Shown: positions 52,141-64,000 of the stretch, one piece after another | Layout: each line of letters begins with the position of its first letter | Position numbering within the stretch: position 1 is the stretch's first letter | NCBI RefSeq assembly: GCF_020509005.1 | Contig: NC_063017.1 | Coordinates: forward strand, 3,348,001 to 3,412,000 | Length of the DNA stretch: 64,000 nt | DNA from: Fulvia fulva | Lineage: Eukaryota > Ascomycota > Dothideomycetes > Mycosphaerellales > Mycosphaerellaceae | Direction of reading: 5' to 3' | Translations under genes and position numbers: made by a program | Notes under the pieces: generated by a model | Databases searched by the model: none | The model's input: only the letters and a program-made list of their open reading frames with translations | What the model was told of the DNA's origin: nothing

Positions 52141-53698
52141 TGAAATACTTAAGCGCCTAGCGCGTCCGCCTTTATATTATAGTATATTCTCGCTTTACTA
52201 AAGTATATAAGCTAGTACTTTTAGGGGCGGGCGAACCGGGTACTATACTTCCTTACCTACTCCTCGTATTTCTTATACCTATCTTTAAGGAGGCGACAGT
52301 TCTCCTCTATCGAGTCTAACTAGGCTAGAATGTTTATATCGTCTACGAATCCCGATACTAAGGTTTATAGAGAGGTGAGTAGGGGGATTAGATTAGGCAT
52401 AAATATTAGAAATAGGATAGGGGAGAGAGTAGATCCCTAAGGTACTCTAGCCTCTACCTTTACCGGGTCGGACGTATACTTCCCTAGGACTAGGTATGTC
52501 GTCCGTTCCTAGAGAAAGGAGTAGAGGAACTTCGTTACCTACTGGAGGATACCTTTCTATTATAGAATATATATTAGCCTTTAGTATAAGACGTTATCGA
52601 AGGCTCCTACTATATCGAGGGTAAGGAAGGAATCGTATTTAGTAAGCTAGCTACGAGATAAGGTAATAAGTCTTAACCGTGCTTTCCTACTTATCTAGTA
52701 CTACCGTATAGCCTCGTTTCGAGAGGTTAGCCTAGAGTAAAAGCTACCCTCTACGCCCTCCCTCCCTATTTACTCCTTAAGCTAATATCTATATCTATAG
52801 GCCTAAGCCCTTTAGTACTCTCTATTGACCGATATACGTATCCGTCCTCTTAGGCTATATAGATAGTATTAGCCGTCGCTACTAGTATATACTACGCCCT
52901 AGGTTTTGACGCCCTTCGCGTTACCGTAGCCTATCTCTAGAAAGCGGCCGTCTATACCTCGTAGGTTTACTCGGGGTATATACTACGCCGGGTAGCGTAC
53001 TCCTTACGCTTCTACCTACTAACTAATATAAAGTTCCTTATTACCCTACCCTCGATCCTCCCCGATTATAGAACTAATATACTCGTATTATACGTCTTTT
53101 CCCCGTCCTAATAGCCGTCTTTTCCTTACTTAGGCTATCATCTTTTCCTCGTTATAATCTACTATATTAGACTAGGTACGTTATGTAGCGGAATAGGTAG
53201 TACCTTAGGCAAAACCCTCGTTCCTATACCGGGTACTTAATAGGCCCTTATAGGCTTCGTCGCGTATCTACCTACCCTCCGTATTGCCCGCTAGTAAACA
53301 CTAGATTGTTTCGTAGTCCGCTCGACGCCGTTATATAGTCCGCTTAGTTGTTGTTCTGTAGTCCGCTCGTCTAATGTTCGTCGCTTAGCCCGCTCGGTTT
53401 ACGGTCTCCGGAGGTGAAAATTCTGTACTTATACTAGAGGTGTCCTATCGAGCGTATAGGCCACGGTTCCGCGCCCTTCTTACACGTAGAAAGAAGAGGG
53501 ACTCGCTCCCGACACGAGTACACGCTCGTCGGATGGTTTTTATACCCGTTTTGCTAGTAGTCCTCTATTCGCCGCGGCTTCGCCTACGTTGCGCGCCCGT
53601 CGCGCCTACGACGCTCTAGCGTGAGAATACTTAGCTCTCTCGTAGTAAGACGAGAGGTTCGTAGCCGATACTACGTATAGGTAATTCTCGTCGTTAAC
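52141..53698 (-). mobile_element. RIP-mutated chimeric LINE derivative (copy C1)
   Basis: Reverse-transcriptase homology (52175-52620) stops abruptly within the codons for the LDIS motif, at TAAGGAAG (52622-52629). It continues into a 1.07-kb module (52630-53698) not found in the intact LINE. The same module, with the same junction and the same right end (53698 versus 57150), occurs in copy C2. The RT part resembles the subfamily of copy A rather than B. Confidence 0.65.
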
Positions 53699-54348
53699 CT
53701 TCTTAGATATATAAGCAATAGGATATAATACTCCTTACTCGTTACGTTATAAGAGTACTACTACTATTACGTAATCTAAGGCATCTATTTCTAGAATAGT
53801 CTCTTGCCCTAGGTAGAAGTACTTTAAGGTAGACGTATCGATAAATACTTACTTTAATACCTCGAACGCCTATTAATATACTAGAGACTAGTCCTATAGG
53901 ATATTCTTCCTCGTAAGCTTCGTTATAGGTAAGTAGATCTTACTAAAATCCTTAATAAACCTACGGTAGAAGTTAGTAAACTATTACGAATATAGATTAG
54001 TAGGCATGTTATACGGTACTAAGACTAACTTAGTATATACTAAGTTAGTCGAGACAATAGTACGATAATACTACCGAGATACTATACGAATAGTAGGAGC
54101 GACTTAGAGGACCTAAAGTCGCTTAGCTAGTTAGTACGAGACTATCGGAGGAACTGTCGTCGTAGTATAGGTGAAACCGATAAGGCGTAGTAAAACAGAA
54201 CTAGGACTAGAGCAAGATCCCTCTATATAAGTATAAGAGACGTAGTCTCTATACCGATAGTAGAGACACCTTTAGTACTAAACACTATTCTACTATATAC
54301 CTTTGTATACTATACTAGTCCTTCCTCCTTCCCTATTACGTGTCCTAA
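53699..54348 (-). mobile_element. RIP-mutated Ty3/gypsy RNase H fragment
   Basis: Read on the - strand, a stop-riddled frame keeps an order typical of the gypsy RNase H start (ALDYVIVVVLL ... GVLYPIAYISKKVND). Upstream, RT-like remnants extend to about 54340, where copy C2 has inserted. The first Asp-rich motifs show G-to-A changes as expected from RIP. Confidence 0.6.
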
Positions 54349-54362
54349 CTTCCGTATATATA

Positions 54363-57150
54363 GATAGATAGATAGATTTGTCATTCTCCTGTTCTAGGAC
54401 CCTATCCGGCCTATATAGGTATATATCTATTGTTATATACAAAGGGAAACCCGAATAGGTGAAAACCCTTCCCGCCCCCGACTACTCCTTATCTAGTTTA
54501 GCTTTCCCTCTAAACGTACGTAGTCTATATTACTACCCCGTTAGCCCCCGCTCCTAGCCGGTCTCGTCGCGCTATATCGTATCCTCTCTTCCTATACTGT
54601 TCCTACTAGGCGGTACTGTTCTAGCCAGCCCTTCTCTAGTATCTAGTTCGTAATGCGCCGTAGGTCCTTAGCGTTGTTAAGAAGTGCCCTAATCGTCCGG
54701 TTCCTCGCCTTTGCCATCCACTCCCCCCTTCCTAGCGACCACCTCGGACAGACGAGGAGTACGTGCCGTACGTTCTAGGAGCGATAGCCGTAGGGGCAGC
54801 TAGTATTCGTGTATCCTAGAACCTTCCTCTATAATAGGTACCCCTAGAGGCCGATGTGTTCGCTTCGCAGTTAGGTTACTATACTACTCTATGCCCTCGT
54901 AAGGGGGTAGTAGATAAGCTTCGGGGGGTGCTTGACCGCGGATTTTGTAGCTAACTATTCCTTAGGTTATCCCGCTAGCTAAGGGCGTCTACTATGCCCT
55001 ATAACCTGGTTGTTCCACCTCTCTTTCTATAGTTGCTCTATAAACGATTTCTTACCTTCCTATTATATTACTAGCTATTCGTCCCTTACCCGGTAGTTCG
55101 GCTCGTTTCCGGGTCGAATGCCCCTATACGCTAGTACTAATTCGCGGGCCCTTACGACTATACTAGCGATAACCTTCTATACTAGGTACTGTGCCGACTT
55201 GCCTAAGTAGGAGGTCCGTAGTCCCTAGATGTATAGGTCGATCGGCGGTATAGCGGTCTCGTACTTAAGCATCCTCGTTAGTATCGACTTATATGCCCCG
55301 GTGACCTTCCTTAGGTATTAGTTTTGGATCTTCGCTAGCGGCGCGACGAGTCCCTTCGATAGGTAGGCCCTCTCGCCTAAGGACTATACTTGGCTACTAT
55401 AGGTAAGGACTAGCCGTATAATAGCCGTATATAGAAGTCGTAACTACCGGAAGTCCGCCCCCTATATAGACGTAGTAAGCCTCTAGCATAATGCTATATT
55501 CTGTTTAGCTTTCCGTAATATTGCCTATACGTACTTCCTCTACCGTAGCGCCGGGTCTACCTATAGTCCGAGGATCCTAAGCTGATTTGCCGGGTTAGTC
55601 GTGTGCCCCTATATCTAGATAGAAGCTTATATATTGTGGAACCGTAGCCGGCGCGTAAAGTGTATTAGATTGTACTTTTCTAGGGCAAACCGAGCCCCGT
55701 GCCTCCTAGCCTAGTCCTCGTAGATCTTGTGCTTCTCTTCTAGTAGCCTATAGTTCTCCTTAGTCGAGGAAGACTACGCTAGGATGTTTATATCGTCTAC
55801 GAAGCCGCTCGCAGCGGTGTTCTAGGATTCTAGGGCTAGGAGTAGCGTCGCTATAAAGAAGAGGAACAGAATAGGTACTAGCGTTAAGCCTTACGGGATT
55901 CTAGTATAGACTGCTTGAAATAGGCTTCTATACTAGCCGACTAGGATCGACGTACTACGGTTTTAGAGGTAGGACCGTACGAAGTTAACAAGCTACTTAG
56001 GGAGTCCTTTCGACCTTAGGATATAGAGTAGCCGCGGGTATAACACGTAGTCGAAGGCTCCCGATATGTCTAGTAAGGAAGGAATCGTATTTAGTAAGCT
56101 AGCTACGAGATAAGGTAACAAGTCTTAACCGCGCTTTCCTACTTATCTAGTACTACCGTGTAGCCTCGTTTCGAGAGGTTAGCCCGGAGCAAAAGCTTCC
56201 CTCTACGCCCTCCCTCCCTATTTGCTCCTTAAGCTAATATCTACCTCTATAGGCCTAAGCCCTTTAGTGCTCTCTATTGACCGATATACGCATCCGTCCT
56301 CTCGGGCTATATAGACAGTGTTAGCCGTCGCTACTAGTGTACACTACGCCCTAGGTTTTGACGCCCTTCGCGTTACCGTAGCCTATCTCTAGAAAGCGGC
56401 CGTCTATACCTCGTAGGTTTGCTCGGGGCACACACTACGCCGGGTAGCGTACTCCTTACGCTTCTACCTACTAACTAATATAAAGTTCCTTATTACCCTG
56501 CCCTCGATCCTCCCCGATCACAGACCTAATCTACTTATATTATACGTCTTTTCCCCGTCCTAATAGCCGTCTTTTCCTTACTTAGGCTATCGTCTTTTCC
56601 TCGTCGCAATCTACTATATCAGACTAGGTACGTTATATAGCGGGACAGGTAGTACCTTAGGCAAAACCCTCGTTCCTATACCGGGTGTCTAATAGGCCCT
56701 TATAGGCTTCGTCGCGTGTCTACCTACCTACCGTATTGCCCGCTAGCAAACACTAGATTGTTTCGTAGTCCGCTCGACGCCGTTATATAGTCCGCTCAGT
56801 TGTTGTTCTATAGTCCGCTCGTCTAATGTTCGTCGCTTAGCCCGCTCGGTTTACGGTCTCCGGAGGTGAAAATTCTACACTTATACTAGAGGTGTCCTAT
56901 CGAGCGTATAGGCCACGGTTCCGCGCCCTTCTTATACGTAGAAAGAAGAGGGACTCGCTCCCGACACGAGTACACGCTCGTCGGATAGTTTTCATACCCG
57001 TTTTGCTAGTAGTCCTCTATTCGCCGCGGCTTCGCCTACGTTACGCGCCCGTCGCGCCTACGACGCTCTAGCGTAAGAATACTTAGCTCTCTCGTAGCTA
57101 GACGAGAGGTTCGTAGCCGACACTACGTATAGGTGATTCTCGTCGTCGAC
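54363..57150 (-). mobile_element. Chimeric LINE derivative (copy C2) with target duplication
   Basis: This 2788-bp insertion is bracketed by CTTCCGTATATATA at 54349-54362 and 57151-57164. The left end carries the AGAT-repeat LINE tail, and 54363-56073 match LINE copy B (3' UTR and reverse transcriptase). At the shared TAAGGAAG the sequence jumps to the 1.08-kb module seen in copy C1. The duplication shows it moved as one unit by target-primed insertion. It retains several CpA/TpG sites that are TpA in copy B, so it is less mutated and probably younger. Confidence 0.8.
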
Positions 57151-57164
57151 CTTCCGTATATATA

Positions 57165-60100
57165 TATACTATACCCTTTTAATAGGTTATAAGCCCGGGT
57201 TTGCTTAATAGGACATCGATATACTAAGGAAGTACGATATAGGATATTATACCCTATACCCGGAATCCGTATAGTAACGTACTAATAGACTCGGGGAGTC
57301 TACTATACGGAACGCTACTAATAGACTCCCCGAGTCTAAGCTTATTCTAACTACCGTAGTTAAGTAAGGAGCTTACTATATATCTAAGGCTACCTTCGCT
57401 ATAGAAGACTTAACGAGTTACGAGGGCCCCCGGAAGGTCGGCCCTACCCTTACTCGTAAGAACTAGAAGCGCTAGTTTGTTATACTACGAGACTATCTCG
57501 AAAGCCGGGAGGTATTCTAGGTTATCGATAACTCGTCGGCTAATCTCCTAGAACCGTTATGCCTAAGATTACTTTAAAGGCGAACGGTATAGCAAGATAT
57601 ACTATCTTAGTATATTTGTCCGAGGAGGATAACTAAGAAATCTTAGATATACGAGATACGAAAGAGATCTAGAAACTTCTATAGAAGAAGTATAGTAAGG
57701 TCTATAAGGTATACGTAGTAGCGCTTATAAAATAGCTAGTATTGTTTAAGCTACCGGACAATTAGACAATTAGATAAGGGTGGACATATCTAGGTAACCT
57801 ATCTATATAGATTTTCGAAATAGATAGTAAAGAGACCTACTATAAAGACCCCGTCCGGAGGTTTAAGTACCTACTAAGTAGCCTCCCGGACGTCTACGCT
57901 AGTACTAGGGATACTATTCTAGCCTAGCTAAATATAGGCTAGGAATCCGCTATAACCTTGCTTAAATCCTACGAATTACGGATCTAAGAGAAAAAGGGCG
58001 AGACCGCTCTATACTCCTAGAGATAAGCGGGTAAGAGCGGCTACTTTATCTACGATAGTAACTACCTAGTATTAACGAGCTAAGAGCCCCCTTTAGACCC
58101 TAAAATTTACGCGTCGAATCTCGTTAACCTTTAACGGTTAATTACGTAGCGGGGGTATATAGGGATTATACTAAGATATATATAGTTAGGAGGCGACCTT
58201 AGTAGGAAGCTAGGATTTACGAAGAATCTCTCTATAAGGCGAAAATACGGGAATCTAAAAATTTCCGATTTATTATCTTTTAGGATCACTATATATATTT
58301 TACGGCCCGCTAACCGGTAAGTATATATACCTACGTATAAGCCATTCTAAGGTCACTAGGCGCGCTCTTACTTACTAGGGTGGTTAGTCGTCTATATTTT
58401 AGTAGTTAATAAGGGGGGGGTTCGAGTATATACCCGGTAGTATTATTAGTACATTTTAGTAAAATTAAGGTCAAGGTCGACTCGAAGTCGAAATCTTAAG
58501 GTATTAAGGCACCTAAGGTCAAGGTTCTTAGTATTAAGCAAAGCAAGTATAACGTTACGAGTAAGGTTACGGTTACGAATAAGGTTATAAGTTTTAGTTA
58601 TATCTTTATCGAGGTTCGAGTCGTTTGCTAGTATTAGAGCTAGCTAAGAGTTACTAGAAAGTCTGACGGAGGTATATAGGCCTTATAGGGAGGCCACAAT
58701 CCTAGAAGGGATAGAAGACTCGGATAGCGACGAAGACAACACCCCGGAGGCTTTAAGCTCTAATAAGGGTAAGGAAAGAGCACGACGAAATAACTAAGAA
58801 GAGGATAACTTAAATGAGGGCACTATAACGTTAGGAATGCCCTATAGTCCGGATGCAATAGTAGCCTTATTTAGCCGTCTTACTATTACTATAGAAAATG
58901 TAGGACCTTGCTTCCCTACTCTAGGGAGTCCGGAAAACTCCCTCTTTAATAGTAGGAACGCTACCAAATTCTAGGAGAGGTTTAATGATCTTATAGACTA
59001 GTATCTACTAAGGCTATTAATTAAGAAAGACAACTTCTAGGGTCGTTTCGAGCGTAACTACTAGACTACTATCCGACGTTTAGTAATAAGGTTAGAGGGA
59101 TAGTAAGTAAGGCGGAGCATCTTTTGGAGGTCCCTCTTAGCTAAATTATCGAGATTCGATACCTGTTCAATATTAGGAAGTCGAGAATATTTCAGAGAGA
59201 TAGTCCGGGCCGAGAAAGGGAAAAGCCCTAAGGAATAGGATATAAAGGAGTTTATCCGTCTCTTCGTAGCCTCTAGTAACCTAATTGATCCCGAAGACCT
59301 CGATAATAGCTCCCGTAGCCGTCTTCTACTCTAGGAGCTCCTAGAGTCAGTTACTAAGGCAGTTTATAAGAAATATAGACTCTATCTAAAGTAGCCTAAG
59401 AAGTTTTAGCGCTTTTAAAAGATACTAGACGAGGCGACAAGTATCGCTAATAGTAAAGAAGGATAGAAGGCCGTATAGACGGACTTTCTACTTACTTTAC
59501 CGTAGCTTTATCGGTTAGTTATAAAGTAGATACCGCGCTTAATCCCTAAGATTAATATACTTAATAAAATAGCTATTTCCGCTACTATCGACAATAACCT
59601 TATTTAGAAAATAGTAGAAATAAGTATTCGAGCTTACTAATAAGATTACGCGGCGGGGGTTAGATCCTTTAACCCTAGTGAAAATCAAAGGTCTATATAA
59701 CTAGAGAACCCCGATCGAGTACCTAAACCGTAGGTTTACTTAATATAGCGCCTATAGTTATAGAACCGCGAGTAGTCTAAAGGGCTTAATAGGTACTATT
59801 ATGACTATAGTAGTACGGAATATTAGGCTAATAGGTACCTCGTAACACTATTCCTTATCTTATAAGGGTATGTCTTTTTAGCGACGAACAACTAGTAGTA
59901 CCTAGGAAAGAAGACTAATCTAAACCCCCTAAAGTTTAACTTCCGACGGGACTATAGCAAACCTAAGCTCCTTTATATACTTCTATAGCTCGATTCTATT
60001 TAATAAGGATATAAAAATCCCTACGCTTCGGAAACAATAGATAGGTCGAGATTATACTAGTGTCTTAAGCGTGAAGCTTTCTAACTACTCTAAACCTCTA

Positions 60101-63100
60101 CCTAATAACCGACACCTTATAGAATACGGCCCTTAAGATACTAGATCTAGGTAGTAATCGACGGCCGCTAGTAGTTACTAGATCTAGTTTAAGGAAGAAG
60201 AACCAGCTCTATAAGGGAATAGGATTATAAACTACGACAAGGTTAAGGTTAAGGCCTACCTAATCTAGAGTAACAAATCTCGAGGCAAAGCTCTAGTAGG
60301 AATTATAAAGAACCGGAATCCTCGAACTAGGTCTAGTATATAGGCATTAAGAGTACGAGCCGAGGCCGCTAAAGCTATACGATAAGAACTCGAAGAGGAG
60401 ATCCGGTAGGAAGAACTCGGTTAGTAGGAGGTAGAGATAATTAGAGACGCCGGTTCTAGGGCTAGTAGAAGCTAGTTAACGGTAGCGTTAGGAGAGGCTC
60501 TTAGAAGAAGGACGCCTAAGCCTCGAGCTAAGTTAAGGCCTACGCCCTCGGAATAACCGGTAGGGCCTATTAATATCCTATTCGTATAGCGTAAACGGCT
60601 ATAGAATACGAAGACGATAAGGATTAATAACTACGTCCAATAGTACGGTACTAGAGATAGGCCCGTTACTAAGGAGGAGGGAGTGACCTATTGGATTGAT
60701 CAAATCCTTTAGACTACGTTTCTAAACGTTAATACCCGGGACTAGTTCTGGTATAGTCGCTAGTTTAAGACTACGTTATTTAGGAGAGTAGTAAATACCC
60801 CTAATCTATAGTCTAAGCTTACTACCGTCCGTAAGTTAGCTAGCTAAGAAGGGACTGAAGTCCGTACGAGTTATATCGCTACCTATAAAGACGAGGAAGA
60901 AGAGGCTAATAAAGAAGTCTTTTAGGATAATTATTAAGCTCGCTTTATAGGTGTGTTCTAAACGATGTTATATAGTAAGGATGCTATCCCTACCGCCGAG
61001 TTATACGAGAATATTGAAAAGATCGGTCTCTCTAGTATACTAGACGATTTTGTAATAGTACCTAGCCCTTAGGTAGTTACCGAGCTTAGGACTAGTAAAG
61101 GTTAGACTCGAGCCCTACTTAATAAGGGATCTGAAGTCAACATTATTAGCCCGAGGATAGTATATAAGTTTAGCTTGCCTATTGTACCTATCGCCTACTT
61201 GTCCTTTTAAGGAGCGGGTAGAAGAGCAAAGTTTAAGGGGGTAATTTTAAAGCTTAGTACTTAGGTATTTAGTATATACTACTAGATCGATATATTTGTC
61301 TCTACTAATCTAGATTCGCCTACGATCTTTAGCCGCCCTTAGTATAGGAAGGTGCGACTAATAGGCCGTAACTACAACGATAGATTATAGGAGGGAATAA
61401 TCGCTAGTAGGAAAGGTAAAAGTATAATGTTTACGGCTATTATAGGTACTAACAAGTACAAAACTCTTTAAGAACTTCTATAGTCCTCGAAAAAAGTAAA
61501 CGCGGATTGATTCACGGTAGTTAACCCGCTATAAGTATTAGAAGTCCGGTTTTAAAACAAGTCCGCTTTTCGAGTCTAGTCGGGGAGACCTTAGTAGATA
61601 TATTAGGGGCGGAGTATTCTAATAATACGGCGTATCGACATCGATAAGAAGGTATAACGAAGCTAAACCCTAAGCCTATAGACACGACTATCTTCGACTA
61701 CTTTAAGAACTACCGCGGCCCCGTATTATAATAAAGAGAAAATGTGCTCGACCTTAGCCCGTATTCGAGGAAATTACTAGAACTACTTAGGAACCGCTAA
61801 TACTTAACCGCTAAGGTGACTACTAACGCTCTAGGAGAGTAGGTCATTACAAATGTATACTCCGTATAGGGCGACTAGTGTACGGAGATCCTAAAACAGG
61901 GCTAGATTAATAGGTAGGCTTAGAAACGAGACGTAGGGTTATATAGACCCGGTATTAGGATACCGTATATATTTACTGTATATAAGCGAAAAGCTAATAA
62001 GAAAAGACCTATTAATACGAGCGTTTACGAGAGGCCTTAGTCGAAAGTAGATAGTAATATAGATTAGAAGCGGAAGGCCCTTTACTAGGAATCTCTAATA
62101 CTAGTAGGGTAAGGCCCGTTCGATAGGAGGTATCTTATTAAAAAGTTCTCTAGTATCGAGCGCGGCTCGAGGATTATACCTAAAAGACTCGCTAGTATTA
62201 AGGTTAGCATCGCTCTCTCGGCTAAGGAAAGACAGATATTTAATAAAATACTCTTTAACTAAGAAGGTGTCCTAGCGTAGGATTTTAGCTATATACGGTA
62301 GATTAGACATAATATTATGCCTCCTTAGAAGATTATAACGATTACGTATAAACCGTAGTAGGCGCGGAACATTTGGTTATACCTAAGCTTACGAGCGATT
62401 ATAGAATAGATAATCTGCGCTCGAATTAAGAACAGAATTCTTAAGTATAGTCAAGGTGTTTATACGAATGCTTAGTTCTTAGTAGTGAAGAAGGTCGAGC
62501 TAAATGATAAAGCTATACTATATAGGTTAATTAACTCCGCTATACTCTTAAACGAGGTAACGATAAGGGATACGAACATTCTCCTAGATACGGACGGGTT
62601 CTCGGAAGACTTTACTAGGTATAGAGTAGCCTCTTTAGTAGACTTGTTTTCGGGGTACGACTAGATTATACTTAACGAAAGTAGCCGAGACTTAACGGCC
62701 TTTATAACGCCTCTTAGGCTTATACGGTATATAACGTTACTATAGGGTATAACAAACTTAGTTACTTAGTTCGTACGGGTAGTAACTAAGGTGTTAATAG
62801 ACTATATTTCTTACCGAGCAAAACTATTTCTTAACGATATCGGCGTAAAAGGTCCTACTAAGGACTATAGTGACGCTAAGGTGGAGCCTAGCCTTCGACA
62901 ATAGGTCGTAGAACATATTATGTCCCTTAATCTTGTTCTTACGGACCTAGAGAGGGCCGGAGCGGTAGTCGTAGGGGAGAAGTCGTAGTGGCTTTATAAG
63001 ACCCTAAAGATCGTAGGCTATATTACTAGCCCGAGCGGCCGCTATCTAGATCCTAAGGTAGTAGCTAAGATCTTGAACTAGCTAACCCTAAAGTACGTAA

Positions 63101-64000
63101 AGGACGTTTGAGTTTATATTAGGATCTATATTTACTTCCGGATTTAGGTCCCCTAGTTCGTGATTATCGCTCGGCTAATATACAAGCTTTTAAGGAAGGA
63201 AGTCGAGTTTATCTAGACTAAGAATAAGTAGTTCTCAAAAGAGAACCTAGTAAGATTCTTAGTAATAGTACTAGCGTTAGTAACTATCTCCTACGCCCTA
63301 GGAGCTAGTAGCATCTTCGTTTCTATTAACGCGAGTAGTATTAGGTAGGGTTGTATAATATCGTAGGAATTACTAGATAATACTCGACGAAGATACCTAG
63401 TAAGGTATAAGAGCGGTACCTAGAACGTAAACGAGGCTAAGTATAATATAGGAAAGCGGGAGTACCTCGGAGTACTAAAGGGCCTTAAGAAGGTATAGCG
63501 CTACCTCGTAGAAGTAGACTTTATCCTTAAAGTTAATACTAAAACGCTAGTATAGTAGTTAAATCGGCTAGTATCCGATATTCTAAACTCTATAATAGTA
63601 AGGTAGATTACTTAGATCCGGTATTTACCTTTAAAGTTAGGCATATCGATAGGAAGAAGTACTCCGGACCGGATATACTATCTCGTAAACTACCTATAGC
63701 TAAGGAGCTTACGGAACCTAACAATAACATTAATAAGATAATTAACGACAAATTCTTCCGTTACGCCGAGCTAGTTAATACTTTCCCCGTTATTCTAGAG
63801 CGTAAACGACTTCTCGAACCCTAGTATAGTAACAATTCCGAGCTTATAGCTTATATTCTAGAATATCGAATACGACCGGAAGGGGTTACCCGGGCTAAGT
63901 ATCGAAACCTCGTTAGGAAGAGTCCTCGGTACTACTTAAGAGACAAGCTCTTATTTTATTAGCGGCGAAGGGGTATACCGATATAGCTAGTAGTAGACGA
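57165..64000 (+). mobile_element. RIP-mutated Ty3/gypsy-type retrotransposon, 3' end outside window
   Basis: The + strand shows ordered remnants: gag-like region (about 58700-60500), aspartic protease (about 61100-61230; LLNKGSEVNIIS), reverse transcriptase (about 62400-62900; WFLVVKK-like, LVDLFSGYDQ-like and FLND), RNase H (about 63290-63350; FVSINASS) and an integrase zinc-finger/early integrase part reaching the window end. Many stops (TAG from CAG/TGG) and near absence of CpA/TpG mark it as dead. The long terminal repeat was not defined; the 5' border is approximate, and 57165-58700 may belong to another element. Confidence 0.7.
57286..57338. repeat. Paired 17-bp palindromes in inverted orientation
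   Basis: TAGACTCGGGGAGTCTA (57286-57302) and TAGACTCCCCGAGTCTA (57322-57338) are exact reverse complements. Each is also a hairpin with 7-bp arms and a 3-base loop. They sit near the presumed left part of the gypsy-type element. Function unknown. Confidence 0.7.

Overview
This window comes from a filamentous ascomycete fungus, most likely a Dothideomycete (inference). The evidence is short 50-60 nt spliceosomal introns with CTRAC-like branch points, a HET-domain gene, a PhiA-like secreted protein, Fot1/pogo, Tc1/mariner and hAT DNA transposons, a Tad1-like LINE, and a repeat block carrying the C-to-T/G-to-A signature of repeat-induced point mutation (RIP).

Positions 1 to about 35.6 kb are a gene-bearing, normal-GC region. 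From left to right it holds a mitochondrial-type NAD(H) kinase (5' end outside the window), a HET-domain protein, and a divergent pair made of a Hat2/RbAp48-like WD40 protein (-) and the 5'-3' exoribonuclease Xrn1 (+). Next come a gene-poor stretch with a decayed Tc1/mariner transposon and two MITE-like elements, a disordered serine-rich hypothetical protein, and a deleted pogo/Fot1 element. A second divergent pair follows, Yih1/IMPACT (-) and the SNW-domain splicing factor Prp45 (+). After it lie a single-pass membrane protein, an F-box protein (-), an ankyrin-repeat protein (-), an unusual interrupted tRNA-Arg gene, and a MITE derived from the same Tc1 family. The gene region closes with a divergent pair of secreted M14-type metallo-hydrolases, a PhiA-like secreted protein, and an MFS anion:cation-symporter-type permease (-).

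From about 35.65 kb to the end, the sequence becomes a nested transposon block almost free of CpA and TpG, with stop codons in every frame. The exception is one intact, un-mutated LINE at 37765-42665 on the - strand. It has two long ORFs and a 17-bp target-site duplication, and it has landed inside an older, heavily mutated LINE of its own family. Further right are more mutated LINE copies, including a shortened chimeric form present twice, and a mutated Ty3/gypsy element that runs off the window end at the start of its integrase region.

The items most worth a second look are: (1) the tRNA-Arg(ACG) gene at 26720-26851, which carries a normal anticodon-loop intron plus a second 50-nt GT...AG insert exactly at the T-stem/T-loop border; (2) the intact LINE nested in its mutated relative, with ORF1 and ORF2 joined through a TGATG stop/start; and (3) the chimeric LINE derivatives with different degrees of RIP.
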